Notes: generated from the sequence alone by a model not told the origin. DNA of 64,000 nt from Teredinibacter franksiae (GCF_014218805.1 NZ_JACJUV010000001.1:1111001-1175000), one strand, 5' to 3'. Counted from the first letter of the stretch, positions 35,681 through 47,140 are shown. Made by a program: numbers and translations.

Positions 35681-36469
35681 TTAAAAATCGAACTCCTGTT
35701 CATCAAATTCACCGCCAAAATCGTCTTCTACATTGCCGTCCTTAACTAAATACTCTCTTCGCTGCAAATAGGCATCGCGAATAAACGTGTATTCATCACC
35801 GGAAATCAGTTCTTCGGTTTGTAGTAGCTTTGCGCGAATATCAATAAAATCTAACGCCACCAACGAGTAGCGTGTTGTTCTATGGCCGATATTCGAAACG
35901 GGGTGGATCTGCCAGTTTACCGGCAAACCGACGGCCTCAGTAACGGTATAGGGGCCCAATAAAGGCAACACGAGGTAGGGGCCTTCGGGCACCCCCCAAA
36001 CAGCTAGCGTTTGGCCAAAATCTTCTCCGTCTGCTTCGCTCAAGCCGGCCTTACGGGCTACGTCAAATAGCCCGGCCACGCCGACCGTAGAGTTGATCAA
36101 TAAACGCCCAGCATCATTTCCAGCCTGCTTCCATTTCCACTGTAAAACATCGTTTACAATGTTATTGAGTTCGCTAAGGTTATCGAAAAAATTACTTACA
36201 CCCGATTCTACCGGGTCTGGTGTTATTGCGACGTACCCCTTCGTCACAGGTTTCAGCAGCCATTTGTCGGCAAACATATTAAAGGAGTAGACCCCGCGAT
36301 TAAAACGCTCGAACCGATCGCGTGAATGCTCGATTTGCATTGGCGCATCGGTATTGTCCGCAGCTTGGGGCGAAGTTGTGCACCCGAGGAGAATAGCGGT
36401 AATGAACCCGAGCGATAACCGCTTCAGCCGCCGCACGTTTTGGCGCAACAACGTGAGTAACATTTTCAT
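35681..36469 (-). CDS. mlaA: MlaA/VacJ-family outer-membrane lipoprotein
   Basis: A 262-aa protein that removes mislocalised phospholipids from the outer leaflet of the outer membrane and passes them to MlaC. The signal ends in LLGC-T, a lipobox. The family core is clear: DRFERFNRGVYSFNMFADK, VSNFFDNLSELNNIVNDVLQ, RLLINSTVGVAGLFDVA and GQTLAVWGVPEGPYLVLPLL. The acidic tail (DDFGGEFDEQEFDF) is unusual but common in marine relatives. The mlaFEDCB genes are not adjacent. Confidence 0.95.
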   Translation of the reverse strand: MKMLLTLLRQNVRRLKRLSLGFITAILLGCTTSPQAADNTDAPMQIEHSRDRFERFNRGVYSFNMFADKWLLKPVTKGYVAITPDPVESGVSNFFDNLSELNNIVNDVLQWKWKQAGNDAGRLLINSTVGVAGLFDVARKAGLSEADGEDFGQTLAVWGVPEGPYLVLPLLGPYTVTEAVGLPVNWQIHPVSNIGHRTTRYSLVALDFIDIRAKLLQTEELISGDEYTFIRDAYLQRREYLVKDGNVEDDFGGEFDEQEFDF

Positions 36470-36562
36470 AGCTTACTTCCTTAGCAGGCGAACCCCTGGG
36501 ACCGATACAAAGTAAGGGACACTATACTCCAACCCCTTCATGCATTATGTAAAATGCCGTAC

Positions 36563-39500
36563 TCAGAGGGTATCCAGCACCGATTGCCACTGCTTATTCA
36601 AACGTTTTTCCGATACAGGAAAGAGGGTTTTTAACGTTTGCGCAAAAAGAGAAATCCGTAATTCTTCAATCATCCATCGATACTGCTGCCAAGGTTCGCA
36701 CTCGGTGTATTGCGCAATGCCAACCTTTTCGAATTGATCGGCATGCTTGCGCCACATAGCTTCGAGGCTGGCGATGTGCATTTTGTCTTTTTGAGGGTTT
36801 TGCGGTGCTTTCTCCAAGCGGACGATTATTCCTCGTAAATAGCGCGGATACTGTTTTAACCAGTGCCACCGCGTCGTCACAAGAAAGCCGGGGGCGAACA
36901 AGCTCTGCATCTGATGATTAATATCACCAAAAGCAAAAGCGAGCACCAAAGCATTTTTATTGGCCTTCATTTGCTTGCGTATCTCCACTGCGAGAGGCAG
37001 TAACTCGGCAACTAATTCGGCAATTTGCTGGGCGATTTCAACCACCTCGCCACGGCCTGCTTCTAAGCGCCGCTCAAATTCCGACTGGTCACGCACTAAC
37101 TCAAACAGCTCGCCCTCGCCTTGAAAGCAGGCACGCTGAACAGCTGCAAATAAAATATCATCGATTACTTGGTCACGCTTGCCCAGATTCAGAACCGCCA
37201 AACCCAAATCTTTTCCACGTAAAAGCTCCTTGCGCAGGTACTTTATCGTAGGCCCCAATGCGAGCTGAGCAAGACGAACAATACCCCTTGTGGAACTATA
37301 ATGCGCATCTAAAGGGTTATCTAACACCTCAAGATCTACATGCGTCCCTCGATCTACCAGCGCAGGAAACGCCTTTACTTGAATTTTTCCGCGAGGCATT
37401 TTCACCTCTTCCGGTAGTGCATTAAAATCCCAGCGAGTAATATTTTCTCGCTCTAGCGAATGATGGGCAGCACTGAGTGTATTGCGTACCTGCTGGCGAT
37501 AACGCTCGCGCAATGTCGCTAAATCACGGTCGCGGTCGATAACATCTCCACGCTCATCTACCACCTGAATATTCATACGGTAGAAGTCTTCAAGTGTATC
37601 GATAGGCCAGTGCTCAATGCGAATGTTCGCAATATGCTCTAAAACCTCCGCTAAACTTTCGGCTAGCGGACGTTTGCTCGGCTTCAATCGCGCCAGCGCA
37701 CGATCGACATATTGTGGTACCGGCACCAGTTTTTTTCGCTCTTGTTTCGGCAACGCCTTCACCAGCGCTATACATTTGTCTCGCAACAACCCAGGCACCA
37801 ACCATTCCAACCGCCCTTCAGGTACCAGATGTAAAAACTCAACGGGCACCCTCACGCTTACGCCATCATCACTGTGCCCCGGTTCAAAATGGTAGTGCAA
37901 CGGTAACGTTAAACCGTCGCTCTCCAGCACATCAGGAAATTGGTTTTCACTTACTCCCTCGGCCCCGTGCAACATGAGTTGTTCTGGCACTAATTTAAGT
38001 ACCGAAGCGGCATTTGCTTCTGCTTTTTTACGCCATTGCTCAAAGCTGGCGAGGTTGCAAATATCCGCAGGAATAACCGCAGCATAGAAGTCGAATATGA
38101 TTTCGTCGTCTACCAATATGTCCCGCCGCCTTGCTTTAGCTTCCAGTGACTGTACCTGCTCTACTAACCATTGATTGTAGGCAAAGAAGTGACTAGTAGC
38201 AGGAAGGTCGCCTTGGGCACCAAGGCTTTTATCGGCGAGTTCTCTCGTTTCGGCTTCCAGTTTTTTATATACACTTTTATGCTTTCTATACTTACCCTCA
38301 ACCAGAGCTTCGCGAATAAAAATAGTGCGTGCCTCAACCGAGTCAATCTTTCCATAGGCCACACGTTTTTTTTCAACCAGTATCAGCCCGTATATGGAAA
38401 TACGTGCATAGGCCATTACCTGGCCGCTAAGAGCATCATAAAAGGGTTGGAAATAGTGGTATTTTAACTGGTGCCGGCCGCACTCTAGCGCCCAGTCTGG
38501 ATCCACCTTGGCCACCATATGGGCATAGAGCTGGGTAGTTTCTATAAACTCCGCGCCCACCAACCACTTAGGCTTTTTCTTCGCCTGCGAAGAGCCAGGA
38601 AAAATTTGAAACTTTCGGTTTCGGCTACCCAGGTACTCAATAGCACTGCGGCCCGTTTTACTTTTCTCGCGCTTAGTGTCTCGCGGGGAATCGGAACCTT
38701 TGCCCTCTTCATTTTTTAACCCGAGGTTTGACAGCAGGCCTGCCACCAACGCGCGATGAACATTCTCGTAACTGGAGGGCTCCGCATTCTCTTTTAGGCC
38801 TAGCGCTTTTATAGCAAGCCGTAATTGATGGTGTAGATCCCGCCATTCTCGCACACGTAAATAGCTGATAAATTCTTTCTTGCAGCGTTTTCCCCATTTA
38901 TTCTGTGATAGCTCCTGACGTAACTCTTCGAGATAACGCCAAAGGTTAGTCAATGCAATAAAATCCGATTCTTCATCGCGAAAACGACGATGCTGTTCAT
39001 CGGCCGCCTGGCGTTTTTCCGCTGGCCTCTCCCGTGGGTCTTGTATGCTTAGCCCGCTGACAATAATGAGTATTTCGCTTAGGCAGTTGAGCTTGCCCGC
39101 TTCAATAATAATGCGCGCAAAACGCGGGTCTACTGGCAGCCCATGTAGCTGCTTGCCCAACACTGTTATTTGGCCTTTTTTATCGACCGCCTGAATTTCT
39201 TCCAGCAATTTAAAACCGTCGTTAATCAGTCGGTTTTCGGGTTTGTCGACAAAAGGGAATTTACGCACATCACCAATGCGTAACTGCAGCATCTGCAAAA
39301 TAACCGCCGCTAAACTGGTGCGCTGAATTTCCGGGTCGGTAAATTCCGGACGGCTAACAAAGTCTTCTTCACTGTAAAGCCGGTAGCACACGCCTTCAGA
39401 TACCCGCCCGCAGCGGCCCTTACGCTGATTGGCGCTGGCTTGCGAGATAGCTTCGATTGGTAGGCGCTGGACCTTTGTGCGCACACTATAGCGGCTGATA

Positions 39501-40645
39501 CGCGCGCGACCGGGGTCGATAACATAGCGAATACCGGGCACGGTTAGGGAGGTTTCAGCAACATTTGTTGCGAGCACAACTCGGCGACCACGGTGGCCTT
39601 GAAACACGCGATTTTGCTCAGCAAGGCCTAGGCGAGCATAGAGCGGCAGAATATCGAGCTGGGCAAAGCCAGCTTTTTTAATGGCGTGGGACGTTTCGCG
39701 AATCTCTCGTTCACCACTGAGGAAAACCAAAATATCCCCACCTTGCTGTTTTGAGCTTTGAAGAATTTCATCGACGGCACCCACAATAGCCTCGGTCGCA
39801 TCTTCGTATTCTTCATCCCAAGGCCGATACAATGTTTCTACCGGAAAAGTTCTACCGGACACTTCGAGAACAGGGGCTTTATGTTCGCCAAAACTCGAGA
39901 AGTGCGCCGAAAACTTTTCCAGATCTATCGTTGCCGACGTTACAATCACTTTTAAATCTTTACGCTTGGGCAACAACTCTTTCAGATAGCCCAATAAAAA
40001 GTCGATATTCAGGCTTCGTTCGTGGGCCTCGTCAATAATCAGCGTGTCGTATTTAAGTAACAGCGGGTCCTGCTGGATTTCGGCCAACAGTATGCCGTCG
40101 GTCATCAGCTTGATATACGTGCTGTGATCTGAGTGATCGGTAAAACGCACCTGATAACCCACTGCGCCACCAAGAGGTACCTGCAGTTCATCTGCAATTC
40201 GGCTGGCGACCGTTCGCGCAGCAATGCGACGCGGCTGGGTATGGCCGATCATTCCCTTTACACCACGCCCTAATTCTAGGCATATTTTGGGTATTTGCGT
40301 GGTTTTCCCGGAGCCGGTTTCACCCGCAAGAATAACGACTTGATGCTGCTGAATAAGCTCGGCGATCGCTTCCCGCTTGGCGGAAATGGGTAATTTATCG
40401 TCGTAGGTAATAGCCGGGATGGCTTCATTACGCGTATTTACACGCGTAATAGCGCGCATTAGTTTTTGCCGAAACTCCGCCAGCTTGCGGTCACAGGGCT
40501 GGTTTTCTTGCTGCCGTCGACTAATAAACTGCCACAACCTGCGCAGTATTTGCTGGTCGTTACTGCATAACAAGCGCAGGTGTGCATGCACAATTTCTGC
40601 GCTAAGTTGCTCGGGTATGTTAGTGGAGATTGCTTGGAAGGTCAT
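36563..40645 (-). CDS. hrpA: ATP-dependent RNA helicase HrpA (DEAH-box)
   Basis: A 1360-aa DEAH-box helicase, normal for HrpA. The Walker A GETGSGKTT lies at 108-116, DEAH at 205-208, the SATID motif III follows, and QRKGRCGRVSEG is the late RNA-binding motif VI. The C-terminal half (HrpA-specific DUF3418 region) is complete. In E. coli it resolves stalled ribosome complexes and affects mRNA processing. It stands alone on the minus strand between mlaA and accA with short gaps on both sides. Confidence 0.97.
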   Translation of the reverse strand: MTFQAISTNIPEQLSAEIVHAHLRLLCSNDQQILRRLWQFISRRQQENQPCDRKLAEFRQKLMRAITRVNTRNEAIPAITYDDKLPISAKREAIAELIQQHQVVILAGETGSGKTTQIPKICLELGRGVKGMIGHTQPRRIAARTVASRIADELQVPLGGAVGYQVRFTDHSDHSTYIKLMTDGILLAEIQQDPLLLKYDTLIIDEAHERSLNIDFLLGYLKELLPKRKDLKVIVTSATIDLEKFSAHFSSFGEHKAPVLEVSGRTFPVETLYRPWDEEYEDATEAIVGAVDEILQSSKQQGGDILVFLSGEREIRETSHAIKKAGFAQLDILPLYARLGLAEQNRVFQGHRGRRVVLATNVAETSLTVPGIRYVIDPGRARISRYSVRTKVQRLPIEAISQASANQRKGRCGRVSEGVCYRLYSEEDFVSRPEFTDPEIQRTSLAAVILQMLQLRIGDVRKFPFVDKPENRLINDGFKLLEEIQAVDKKGQITVLGKQLHGLPVDPRFARIIIEAGKLNCLSEILIIVSGLSIQDPRERPAEKRQAADEQHRRFRDEESDFIALTNLWRYLEELRQELSQNKWGKRCKKEFISYLRVREWRDLHHQLRLAIKALGLKENAEPSSYENVHRALVAGLLSNLGLKNEEGKGSDSPRDTKREKSKTGRSAIEYLGSRNRKFQIFPGSSQAKKKPKWLVGAEFIETTQLYAHMVAKVDPDWALECGRHQLKYHYFQPFYDALSGQVMAYARISIYGLILVEKKRVAYGKIDSVEARTIFIREALVEGKYRKHKSVYKKLEAETRELADKSLGAQGDLPATSHFFAYNQWLVEQVQSLEAKARRRDILVDDEIIFDFYAAVIPADICNLASFEQWRKKAEANAASVLKLVPEQLMLHGAEGVSENQFPDVLESDGLTLPLHYHFEPGHSDDGVSVRVPVEFLHLVPEGRLEWLVPGLLRDKCIALVKALPKQERKKLVPVPQYVDRALARLKPSKRPLAESLAEVLEHIANIRIEHWPIDTLEDFYRMNIQVVDERGDVIDRDRDLATLRERYRQQVRNTLSAAHHSLERENITRWDFNALPEEVKMPRGKIQVKAFPALVDRGTHVDLEVLDNPLDAHYSSTRGIVRLAQLALGPTIKYLRKELLRGKDLGLAVLNLGKRDQVIDDILFAAVQRACFQGEGELFELVRDQSEFERRLEAGRGEVVEIAQQIAELVAELLPLAVEIRKQMKANKNALVLAFAFGDINHQMQSLFAPGFLVTTRWHWLKQYPRYLRGIIVRLEKAPQNPQKDKMHIASLEAMWRKHADQFEKVGIAQYTECEPWQQYRWMIEELRISLFAQTLKTLFPVSEKRLNKQWQSVLDTL

Positions 40646-40895
40646 GGCACACGCTCAAATCGAGCGCGCATTATACGCACGGCGCGGCCATTATGGCATT
40701 CCGGTAAGATCTAACGACGCAAATTAGTGAGCACGCCGTCCAAATTAGCACGTGAACTGCGCATTTGCCTTGGAGAATTGCCGGCTGGACTCAACCGTAA
40801 ATGCCTACAATTATTGTACTCGGTGGGTTTAGGTAGGGATGAAAACAAGAAGGAAGCTGGCGCCGAAAACTATTTCGGCGCTCATTTCATGACGG

Positions 40896-41852
40896 TTATT
40901 CGGTGAGGTTACCGTAAGACATTAAGCGTTGATACCGCTTTTCTAGCAAACTGTCCAAGTCTTCAGCGGCAAGCTGGTCGAGCTGTTCGGACAACCGCTC
41001 TTTGAGTTTTGCGGCCATCGCATCCATATCGCGGTGAGCACCACCCAAGGGCTCTGCTATGGTTTCATCAACGATACCAAGGTCCTGCAAAATACTGGAT
41101 GTTACCCCCATAGCTTCGGCTGCGAGGGGCGCTTTTTCCACCGTTTTCCAAATAATGTTGGCACAACCTTCTGGAGAAATAACAAAGTACGTTGAGTACT
41201 GCAGCATATTCAGATGGTCACCAACACCAATGGCCAAAGCGCCACCGGATGAACCCTCTCCTATTACGGTACAAATAATAGGCGTGCGCAAGCGCGACAT
41301 AACCGCCAAATTTCGTGCAATGGACTCACTGATCCCACGCTCTTCGCTGTCGATCCCCGGGTATGCCCCAGGCGTATCAATAAGCGTGAGCACGGGCATT
41401 TTGAATCGCTCGGCCATCTCCATTAAACGCAACGCCTTACGATACCCTTCGGGCTTGGGCATTCCGAAGTTGCGGAGAACTTTATCTTTAACCGAACGGC
41501 CTTTCTCTTCGCCAATAACCATAACCGGCTTGCCGTTCAAACGCCCAACACCCCCAATAATGGCTTTATCATCGGCAAAATGACGATCACCGTGCAGTTC
41601 ATCCCAGTCATCAAAAATACGGGGTATGTAGTCTGCGGTATAGGGCCGCTGAGGATGGCGGGCCACCTGAACAATCTGCCAGGAGGACAAGTTTGAGTAG
41701 ATGCGCCCAGTCAGACTGATGCTTTCTTCGCGCAGGCGTGAAATCTCTTCACTGATATTGAGGTCGTTATCCGTTCCGACCAACTGCAATTCTTCGATTT
41801 TCCCTTCCAGCTCGGCAATGGGCTGTTCGAAATCGAGATAGTTTAAATTCAT
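40896..41852 (-). CDS. accA: Acetyl-CoA carboxylase carboxyltransferase subunit alpha
   Basis: A 318-aa subunit that, with AccD, transfers the carboxyl group from biotin to acetyl-CoA, the first step of fatty-acid synthesis. Family segments include [38 protein letters not shown] and [15 protein letters not shown], plus the [10 protein letters not shown] block. It lies 126 bp after dnaE on the same strand, the order seen in E. coli and many gammaproteobacteria. Confidence 0.98.
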   Translation of the reverse strand: MNLNYLDFEQPIAELEGKIEELQLVGTDNDLNISEEISRLREESISLTGRIYSNLSSWQIVQVARHPQRPYTADYIPRIFDDWDELHGDRHFADDKAIIGGVGRLNGKPVMVIGEEKGRSVKDKVLRNFGMPKPEGYRKALRLMEMAERFKMPVLTLIDTPGAYPGIDSEERGISESIARNLAVMSRLRTPIICTVIGEGSSGGALAIGVGDHLNMLQYSTYFVISPEGCANIIWKTVEKAPLAAEAMGVTSSILQDLGIVDETIAEPLGGAHRDMDAMAAKLKERLSEQLDQLAAEDLDSLLEKRYQRLMSYGNLTE

Positions 41853-41978
41853 AGCAATGGTTCGACCTTAGCTGGTAGCGTAACCCGAGAACTAGAGGCA
41901 TTTTTTATGCTCTCGGCAAGGGGACGCAAGTTTAACACCTGTTTTGAAGAAAAACGAAAATCCATTGGCACTTGAGCT

Positions 41979-44900
41979 TTAATGGTAGAGCAACTCCACA
42001 TTTTTGTGGCCATAAAGTACCCGTAAATCATCCATTAGCTCATCTGTTGGCACCATATTCCAATCAACCGAAAGCGTATAGTTTGCACTAATATCGGCCT
42101 TTCGGTACTCGATAATCAAAGGGCAAACCCCTCGACTATGGCCCTGTAACAGCTGCTTAAACTGGTTTTCAAAGTTTAGCGGCACGCTTTCGCTGTGCCA
42201 AGCGAGCTTGATGGCGCGCACACTGGCCTGGCGCTTTTCGGTTAAGTCGAATATGCCATCGGCGCGCATTTTCAAGCCACCACTGTAATCGTCGTTGCTC
42301 ACCTGGCCTTCTACAACTAATAATGCATCTTTTACCAGTTTTTCTCGGTATTCATTGTAGGTGTCGGAAAATATCGCCACATCTACGCGGCCAGTGCGGT
42401 CATCAAGTGTAATAAAGGCCATATTGTCGCCGCGACGTGTCCTCATTACTCGAGCTGCCACGACCAAGCCTGCCACCGTTTGCTTGTTTTTGTCTGGCTT
42501 CAGTGCCGCAATACGCGACGACACAAAATTACTGAGTTCTTTGTCGTATTCATCGATGGGGTGACCTGTTAAGTACAGGCCTAGCGTCTCTTTTTCACCG
42601 TTCAAACGCTCCTTTATACTCCAACGCCGCACCCTGTGGAATTCTTGGTACACCGATTCGTCGGCATCACCACTGGGTACCACGGCTCCAAACAGATCTC
42701 CCATACCGGCACTGGCGTTAGCACTTTGCTGCTCAGCCGCTTTTACCGCCTCGGCGAGGGCAACATACATCACCGCACGATCGTAATCGATATCTACCCC
42801 TGGGCCTAGCCGGTCAAAGGCTCCACTACGCACCAGCGCTTCGAGTGCGCGCTTGTTTACTCGACGGCTATCAACCCGTGCACAAAAATCAAACAAATCC
42901 TTAAATGACCCATCGGCACGCGCTTCGATTATGTTGTCGACAGGCCCCTCACCCAAGCCCTTAATGGCGCCCAAACCATAAATAATATTGTTGTCGTCAT
43001 CTACCGTAAACTGAAACTCACCGCTGTTTACGTCTGGTGGCAACAGGTTGAGGCTCATGTTGCGGCACTCTTCGATGAAGGTTACCACCTTGTCTGTTTT
43101 ATCCATGTCCGACGACATGGTCGCGGCCATGAAGTGTGCAGGGTAGTGCGCTTTAAGCCAGGCCGTTTGGTAGGAAACAAGTGCGTATGCAGCCGAATGC
43201 GATTTGTTAAACCCGTAACCGGCGAACTTTTCTACTAGGTCAAAAATCTTAATTGCCAAATCCGGGTCAATACCCAGGCCCTTGGCACCATCTTCAAATG
43301 TGACCCGCTGCTTGGCCATTTCCTCGGGCTTCTTTTTACCCATGGCACGCCGCAACAGGTCGGCACCACCCAGGCTGTAACCCGCCAAAACCTGGGCGAT
43401 CTGCATTACCTGTTCTTGGTAAACAATTACCCCATAAGTAGGTTCAAGAATAGGCTTAAGACTTTGATGCTGGTATTTGGCATCAGGATAGGCCACTTGG
43501 GCGCGGCCATGCTTACGGTTAATGAAATCGTCCACCATTCCCGACTGCAAAGGCCCTGGGCGGAACAGAGCAACTAGGGCAATCATGTCTTCCAAGTTAT
43601 CGGGCTGCAGGCGTTTAATCAGGTCTTTCATACCGCGGGATTCCAACTGGAATACCGCCGTCGTTTCCGCGCGCTTTAACATGCTGAAAGTTTCCGCATC
43701 ATCCAGAGGAATGGCGGTAATATCCAACGGCGGCTCGTCCTGCTTGGCTCGTCGCCGGTCAATCATTTTGACTGCCCAGTCGATAATGGTGAGTGTACGC
43801 AGACCAAGGAAGTCGAACTTAACTAGACCGGCATCCTCCACATCATTTTTATCAAACTGGGTTACCAGGCCACCACCCGCTTCATCACAATACAAGGGGG
43901 CAAAATCAATCAGCTTGGTGGGTGCAATTACCACACCCCCAGCATGTTTACCCACATTCCGGGTTATGCCTTCTAGCTGCAATGCTACTTCCCAAATTTC
44001 TTGACCGTCGCTGTCATTTTGCAGAAATTCGCGCAGCAGCTCTTCCTGTTCATGGGCTTTGGTTAGCGTAATACCGACGTCTGGCGGGATCATTTTCGAT
44101 AGCTTATCTGCTAGCCCGTATGATTTACCCTGCACACGCGCCACATCGCGTACCACCGCTTTTGCCGCCATGGTACCGAAGGTAATAATCTGTGATACCG
44201 CATCACGACCATAGTTGTCGGCCACGTAGCTGATAACCTTGTCGCGGTCTTCCATACAAAAATCCACGTCGAAATCGGGCATGGATACACGTTCTGGATT
44301 GAGGAATCGCTCGAACAGCAAATCGTATAAGAGTGGGTCTAGGTCGGTAATTTTCAACACATAGGCCACCAGCGACCCAGCACCGGAACCTCGGCCCGGG
44401 CCCACCGGAATTTTGTGATCTATGGCCCACTGAATAAAATCCATTACGATCAAAAAATAACCGGGGAAGCCCATCTGGATAATGATATCCAACTCAAACC
44501 GCAGCCGGTCTAGGTATTCTTGCTTACGCGACGGAAAATCCGGGGCCTGCGTGTCGAAGTTTTTCTCCAGTCGGTTGTCTAACCCTTCATAACAAATTTT
44601 TTCGAAGAACTGGTTTTCGGTCAAACCCTCTGGAATAGGGTATTCGGGCAGGTAGTATTTGCCGAGTTCAATATCGAGGCTACAGCGCTTCGCTATTTCT
44701 ACAGTATTCGTTAACGCTTCGGGGATATCGGAAAATAGTTCGCGCATTTCCTCAGCCGTACGAAAATATTGCTGGTCGCTGTACTTACGCTCACGCCGTG
44801 GGTCGTCTAACGCCCTACCCTCACCAATACACACACGCGCTTCATGTACTTCGTGCTGGCTCTGGTCGAGAAAACGCACATCATTAGTGGCTACAACCGG

Positions 44901-45479
44901 GCACTCGCACTCTATGGCCAACTCCACAGCCCGGTGCAGGTAAAGCTCGTCGTTTTCACGGCCAGTACGCTGAAGCTCGAGGTAAAAACTATTGGGAAAA
45001 ACCGACATCCAGTAACGCAGGCGCTCGCGGGCCTCGTTGAGCTTGCCCCCTACCAGTAACTGCCCAATTTCACCAAATTTACCTCCAGATAGCGCAATAA
45101 CACCCTGCGAGTGGGGTTCTAGCCATGAGGGATCGACAAAAGGCTCACCGTGCTTCTGCCCCTCTTGAAACGAGCGAGAAATAAGCGCCGTGATGTTCTT
45201 ATAGCCCTCTAGTGTGCGGGCAAACAACGTAATTAGAGGGGGGCGCAGCTCTTCATCATCGCTCTGCACGAGCAGATCGCACCCACAAACAGGTTTGACC
45301 CCCAAGCCTTGAGCGGCACGGTAAAACTTTAGTAGGCCAAAAAAGTTGTGTAGATCACTGATACCACAAGCCGGCATGCCCTCGTCCACCACCCGCTTTA
45401 GCAGGGGCTTAACACGAACAATACTATCGACAAGGGAAAACTCCGTGCGCACACGGAGATGAACAAAATCTGCACTCAT
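41979..45479 (-). CDS. dnaE: DNA polymerase III subunit alpha
   Basis: An 1166-aa replicative polymerase, normal DnaE1 length. The order is PHP domain (about 5-270, FVHLRVRTEFSLVDS), palm with catalytic Asp pair in PDFDVDFCMEDRD, thumb, fingers (GGADLLRRAMGKKKPEEM), then the beta-binding region and an OB-fold domain near the C-terminus (VAGLVVAARVMRTRRGDNMA). Cytoplasmic and essential. Followed by accA. Confidence 0.98.
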   Translation of the reverse strand: MSADFVHLRVRTEFSLVDSIVRVKPLLKRVVDEGMPACGISDLHNFFGLLKFYRAAQGLGVKPVCGCDLLVQSDDEELRPPLITLFARTLEGYKNITALISRSFQEGQKHGEPFVDPSWLEPHSQGVIALSGGKFGEIGQLLVGGKLNEARERLRYWMSVFPNSFYLELQRTGRENDELYLHRAVELAIECECPVVATNDVRFLDQSQHEVHEARVCIGEGRALDDPRRERKYSDQQYFRTAEEMRELFSDIPEALTNTVEIAKRCSLDIELGKYYLPEYPIPEGLTENQFFEKICYEGLDNRLEKNFDTQAPDFPSRKQEYLDRLRFELDIIIQMGFPGYFLIVMDFIQWAIDHKIPVGPGRGSGAGSLVAYVLKITDLDPLLYDLLFERFLNPERVSMPDFDVDFCMEDRDKVISYVADNYGRDAVSQIITFGTMAAKAVVRDVARVQGKSYGLADKLSKMIPPDVGITLTKAHEQEELLREFLQNDSDGQEIWEVALQLEGITRNVGKHAGGVVIAPTKLIDFAPLYCDEAGGGLVTQFDKNDVEDAGLVKFDFLGLRTLTIIDWAVKMIDRRRAKQDEPPLDITAIPLDDAETFSMLKRAETTAVFQLESRGMKDLIKRLQPDNLEDMIALVALFRPGPLQSGMVDDFINRKHGRAQVAYPDAKYQHQSLKPILEPTYGVIVYQEQVMQIAQVLAGYSLGGADLLRRAMGKKKPEEMAKQRVTFEDGAKGLGIDPDLAIKIFDLVEKFAGYGFNKSHSAAYALVSYQTAWLKAHYPAHFMAATMSSDMDKTDKVVTFIEECRNMSLNLLPPDVNSGEFQFTVDDDNNIIYGLGAIKGLGEGPVDNIIEARADGSFKDLFDFCARVDSRRVNKRALEALVRSGAFDRLGPGVDIDYDRAVMYVALAEAVKAAEQQSANASAGMGDLFGAVVPSGDADESVYQEFHRVRRWSIKERLNGEKETLGLYLTGHPIDEYDKELSNFVSSRIAALKPDKNKQTVAGLVVAARVMRTRRGDNMAFITLDDRTGRVDVAIFSDTYNEYREKLVKDALLVVEGQVSNDDYSGGLKMRADGIFDLTEKRQASVRAIKLAWHSESVPLNFENQFKQLLQGHSRGVCPLIIEYRKADISANYTLSVDWNMVPTDELMDDLRVLYGHKNVELLYH

Positions 45480-45559
45480 GAGGGATCGCTTAGGTCAGGC
45501 TAATTCAGGTGCGATTGTAATACAGAACCGCTCACGCCCGGAATCCGAGAATCAAACTT

Positions 45560-47038
45560 CTACATTGCAGAAGTTTTCACAAATTCGGCGTGGCTCGGTA
45601 ACTTATCAACGACAGCACTGATCGAACTGCGCAGCCCATCGAGATAACGCTTTAGATCCTCAGCGCTCATAGCGTCTGCAACCGGGTGATAGCCCTCCGG
45701 GCTAAGGCGCTGGCCTAACATAACCTGGTTCCAGGAATTAACCGTAAACAGCTCATCTTGTAACCAGAATATTCTGCCGGAATCTTGATACATAGCCATA
45801 CGGGTATGCAGTGAATCTGGAATATCCATATTTTTGCAGTATCGCCAGAACTCGCTGTCTTCGCGCTCTGTGGCCTTATAATGTAAAACAATGAAGTCTC
45901 GAATGGATTGAAGCTCGTCAGCTGCCTGGCGATTGTATTCATCCCGATCTACCGATTTAACACCAGACAACGGAATAAAGCGCATTAGCCGAATAATCGA
46001 AGACGCAATAAGATGAATACTGGTGGATTCCAATGGCTCAATAAAGCCACTGGACAATCCAATCGCAACGCAGTTTTTATTCCAGGTTTTTAAGCGTCTC
46101 CCAGGTTTAAATTGAATAACCCGAGGCTCATTAATCGTGTCACCATCAATATTTTTGCTGAGTAAATCGCCAGCCTGCTCGTCGGATAAAAATTTACTGG
46201 AATACACCAGCCCATTACCTACACGATTCTGCAGTGGGATACGCCACTGCCAACCCGAATCGTGAGCAATAGCGCGGGTATAAGGTAACAACTGCGGGTC
46301 GGCCGTTGTTTGTACCGCCATCGCCCGATCACAAAGCAGCATGTTGGTCCAGTCCTCGTAGCCAGTATGCAGCGCCTTTTCGATGAGCAAGCCTACAAAA
46401 CCCGTACAGTCTATAAATAAATCACCTTCAATACTCTGACCAGACTCCAGATGCAGCGCTCGAATATCACCACTCTCTTCACTTAATTCAACACGGCTGA
46501 TTTTCCCTTCAACTCGCTTCACACCATCGCTTTCACTCAGACGGCGTAAATATTTCGCATACAAACCAGCATCAAGGTGATAAGCATAATTGAGACGCGG
46601 GTTTTTAGTCACCGCGAATTTTCCGGCAAGTGCGGCCTGATGTTCGAGGGAATACTCCCCAAACCCATGATTCACACCTTCCTTTTTTCCTCGTAACCAA
46701 AAATGTTGGAATTGCCCGGCCCAGGTTTCTTTACCCGTTTCGCCGAAGGAGTGGAGGTAACTATCCCCCTTGGCTCCCCAGTTTTCGAATTGAATACCCA
46801 ATTTAAACGTTGCTTGCGTTTCGCGTATAAATTCCTGTTCTTCAATTTGAAGTAAAAGGTGAAATGTCTGCATTGTCGGAATTGTCGCTTCACCGACCCC
46901 TACAGTCCCAATTTGCTCGGATTCAACTAGCGTAATATCTAAATAGTGGGATAATTGCCTAGCCATAGCACAGGCGCTCATCCAACCAGCAGTACCACCA
47001 CCAGCAATAACAACCTTCAGTTTTTTAGTAGCTTCCAT
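45560..47038 (-). CDS. Flavin-dependent tryptophan halogenase-family protein
   Basis: A 492-aa protein with the FAD-binding GGGTAGW motif near residue 12, the substrate-lysine region FKLGIQFENW (the Lys is the catalytic one in PrnA/RebH), and the halogenase signature WQWRIP in SGWQWRIPLQNR. All hallmarks of a working flavin-dependent halogenase are present. In marine and xanthomonad-type bacteria such genes sit beside SapC and TonB receptor genes; the true substrate there is not known and is unlikely to be free tryptophan. A flavin reductase is not encoded nearby. Last gene of a three-gene set. Confidence 0.9.
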   Translation of the reverse strand: MEATKKLKVVIAGGGTAGWMSACAMARQLSHYLDITLVESEQIGTVGVGEATIPTMQTFHLLLQIEEQEFIRETQATFKLGIQFENWGAKGDSYLHSFGETGKETWAGQFQHFWLRGKKEGVNHGFGEYSLEHQAALAGKFAVTKNPRLNYAYHLDAGLYAKYLRRLSESDGVKRVEGKISRVELSEESGDIRALHLESGQSIEGDLFIDCTGFVGLLIEKALHTGYEDWTNMLLCDRAMAVQTTADPQLLPYTRAIAHDSGWQWRIPLQNRVGNGLVYSSKFLSDEQAGDLLSKNIDGDTINEPRVIQFKPGRRLKTWNKNCVAIGLSSGFIEPLESTSIHLIASSIIRLMRFIPLSGVKSVDRDEYNRQAADELQSIRDFIVLHYKATEREDSEFWRYCKNMDIPDSLHTRMAMYQDSGRIFWLQDELFTVNSWNQVMLGQRLSPEGYHPVADAMSAEDLKRYLDGLRSSISAVVDKLPSHAEFVKTSAM

Positions 47039-47140
47039 CGCGTAACCCTATTATTGGTTTTTTAATTGTTGGCTTTCGTATTTTTCTTGCCCCCAGCGGC
47101 ACTTTTGCCTCCGCTTTCAAACGCTATCATGAAGCTATTT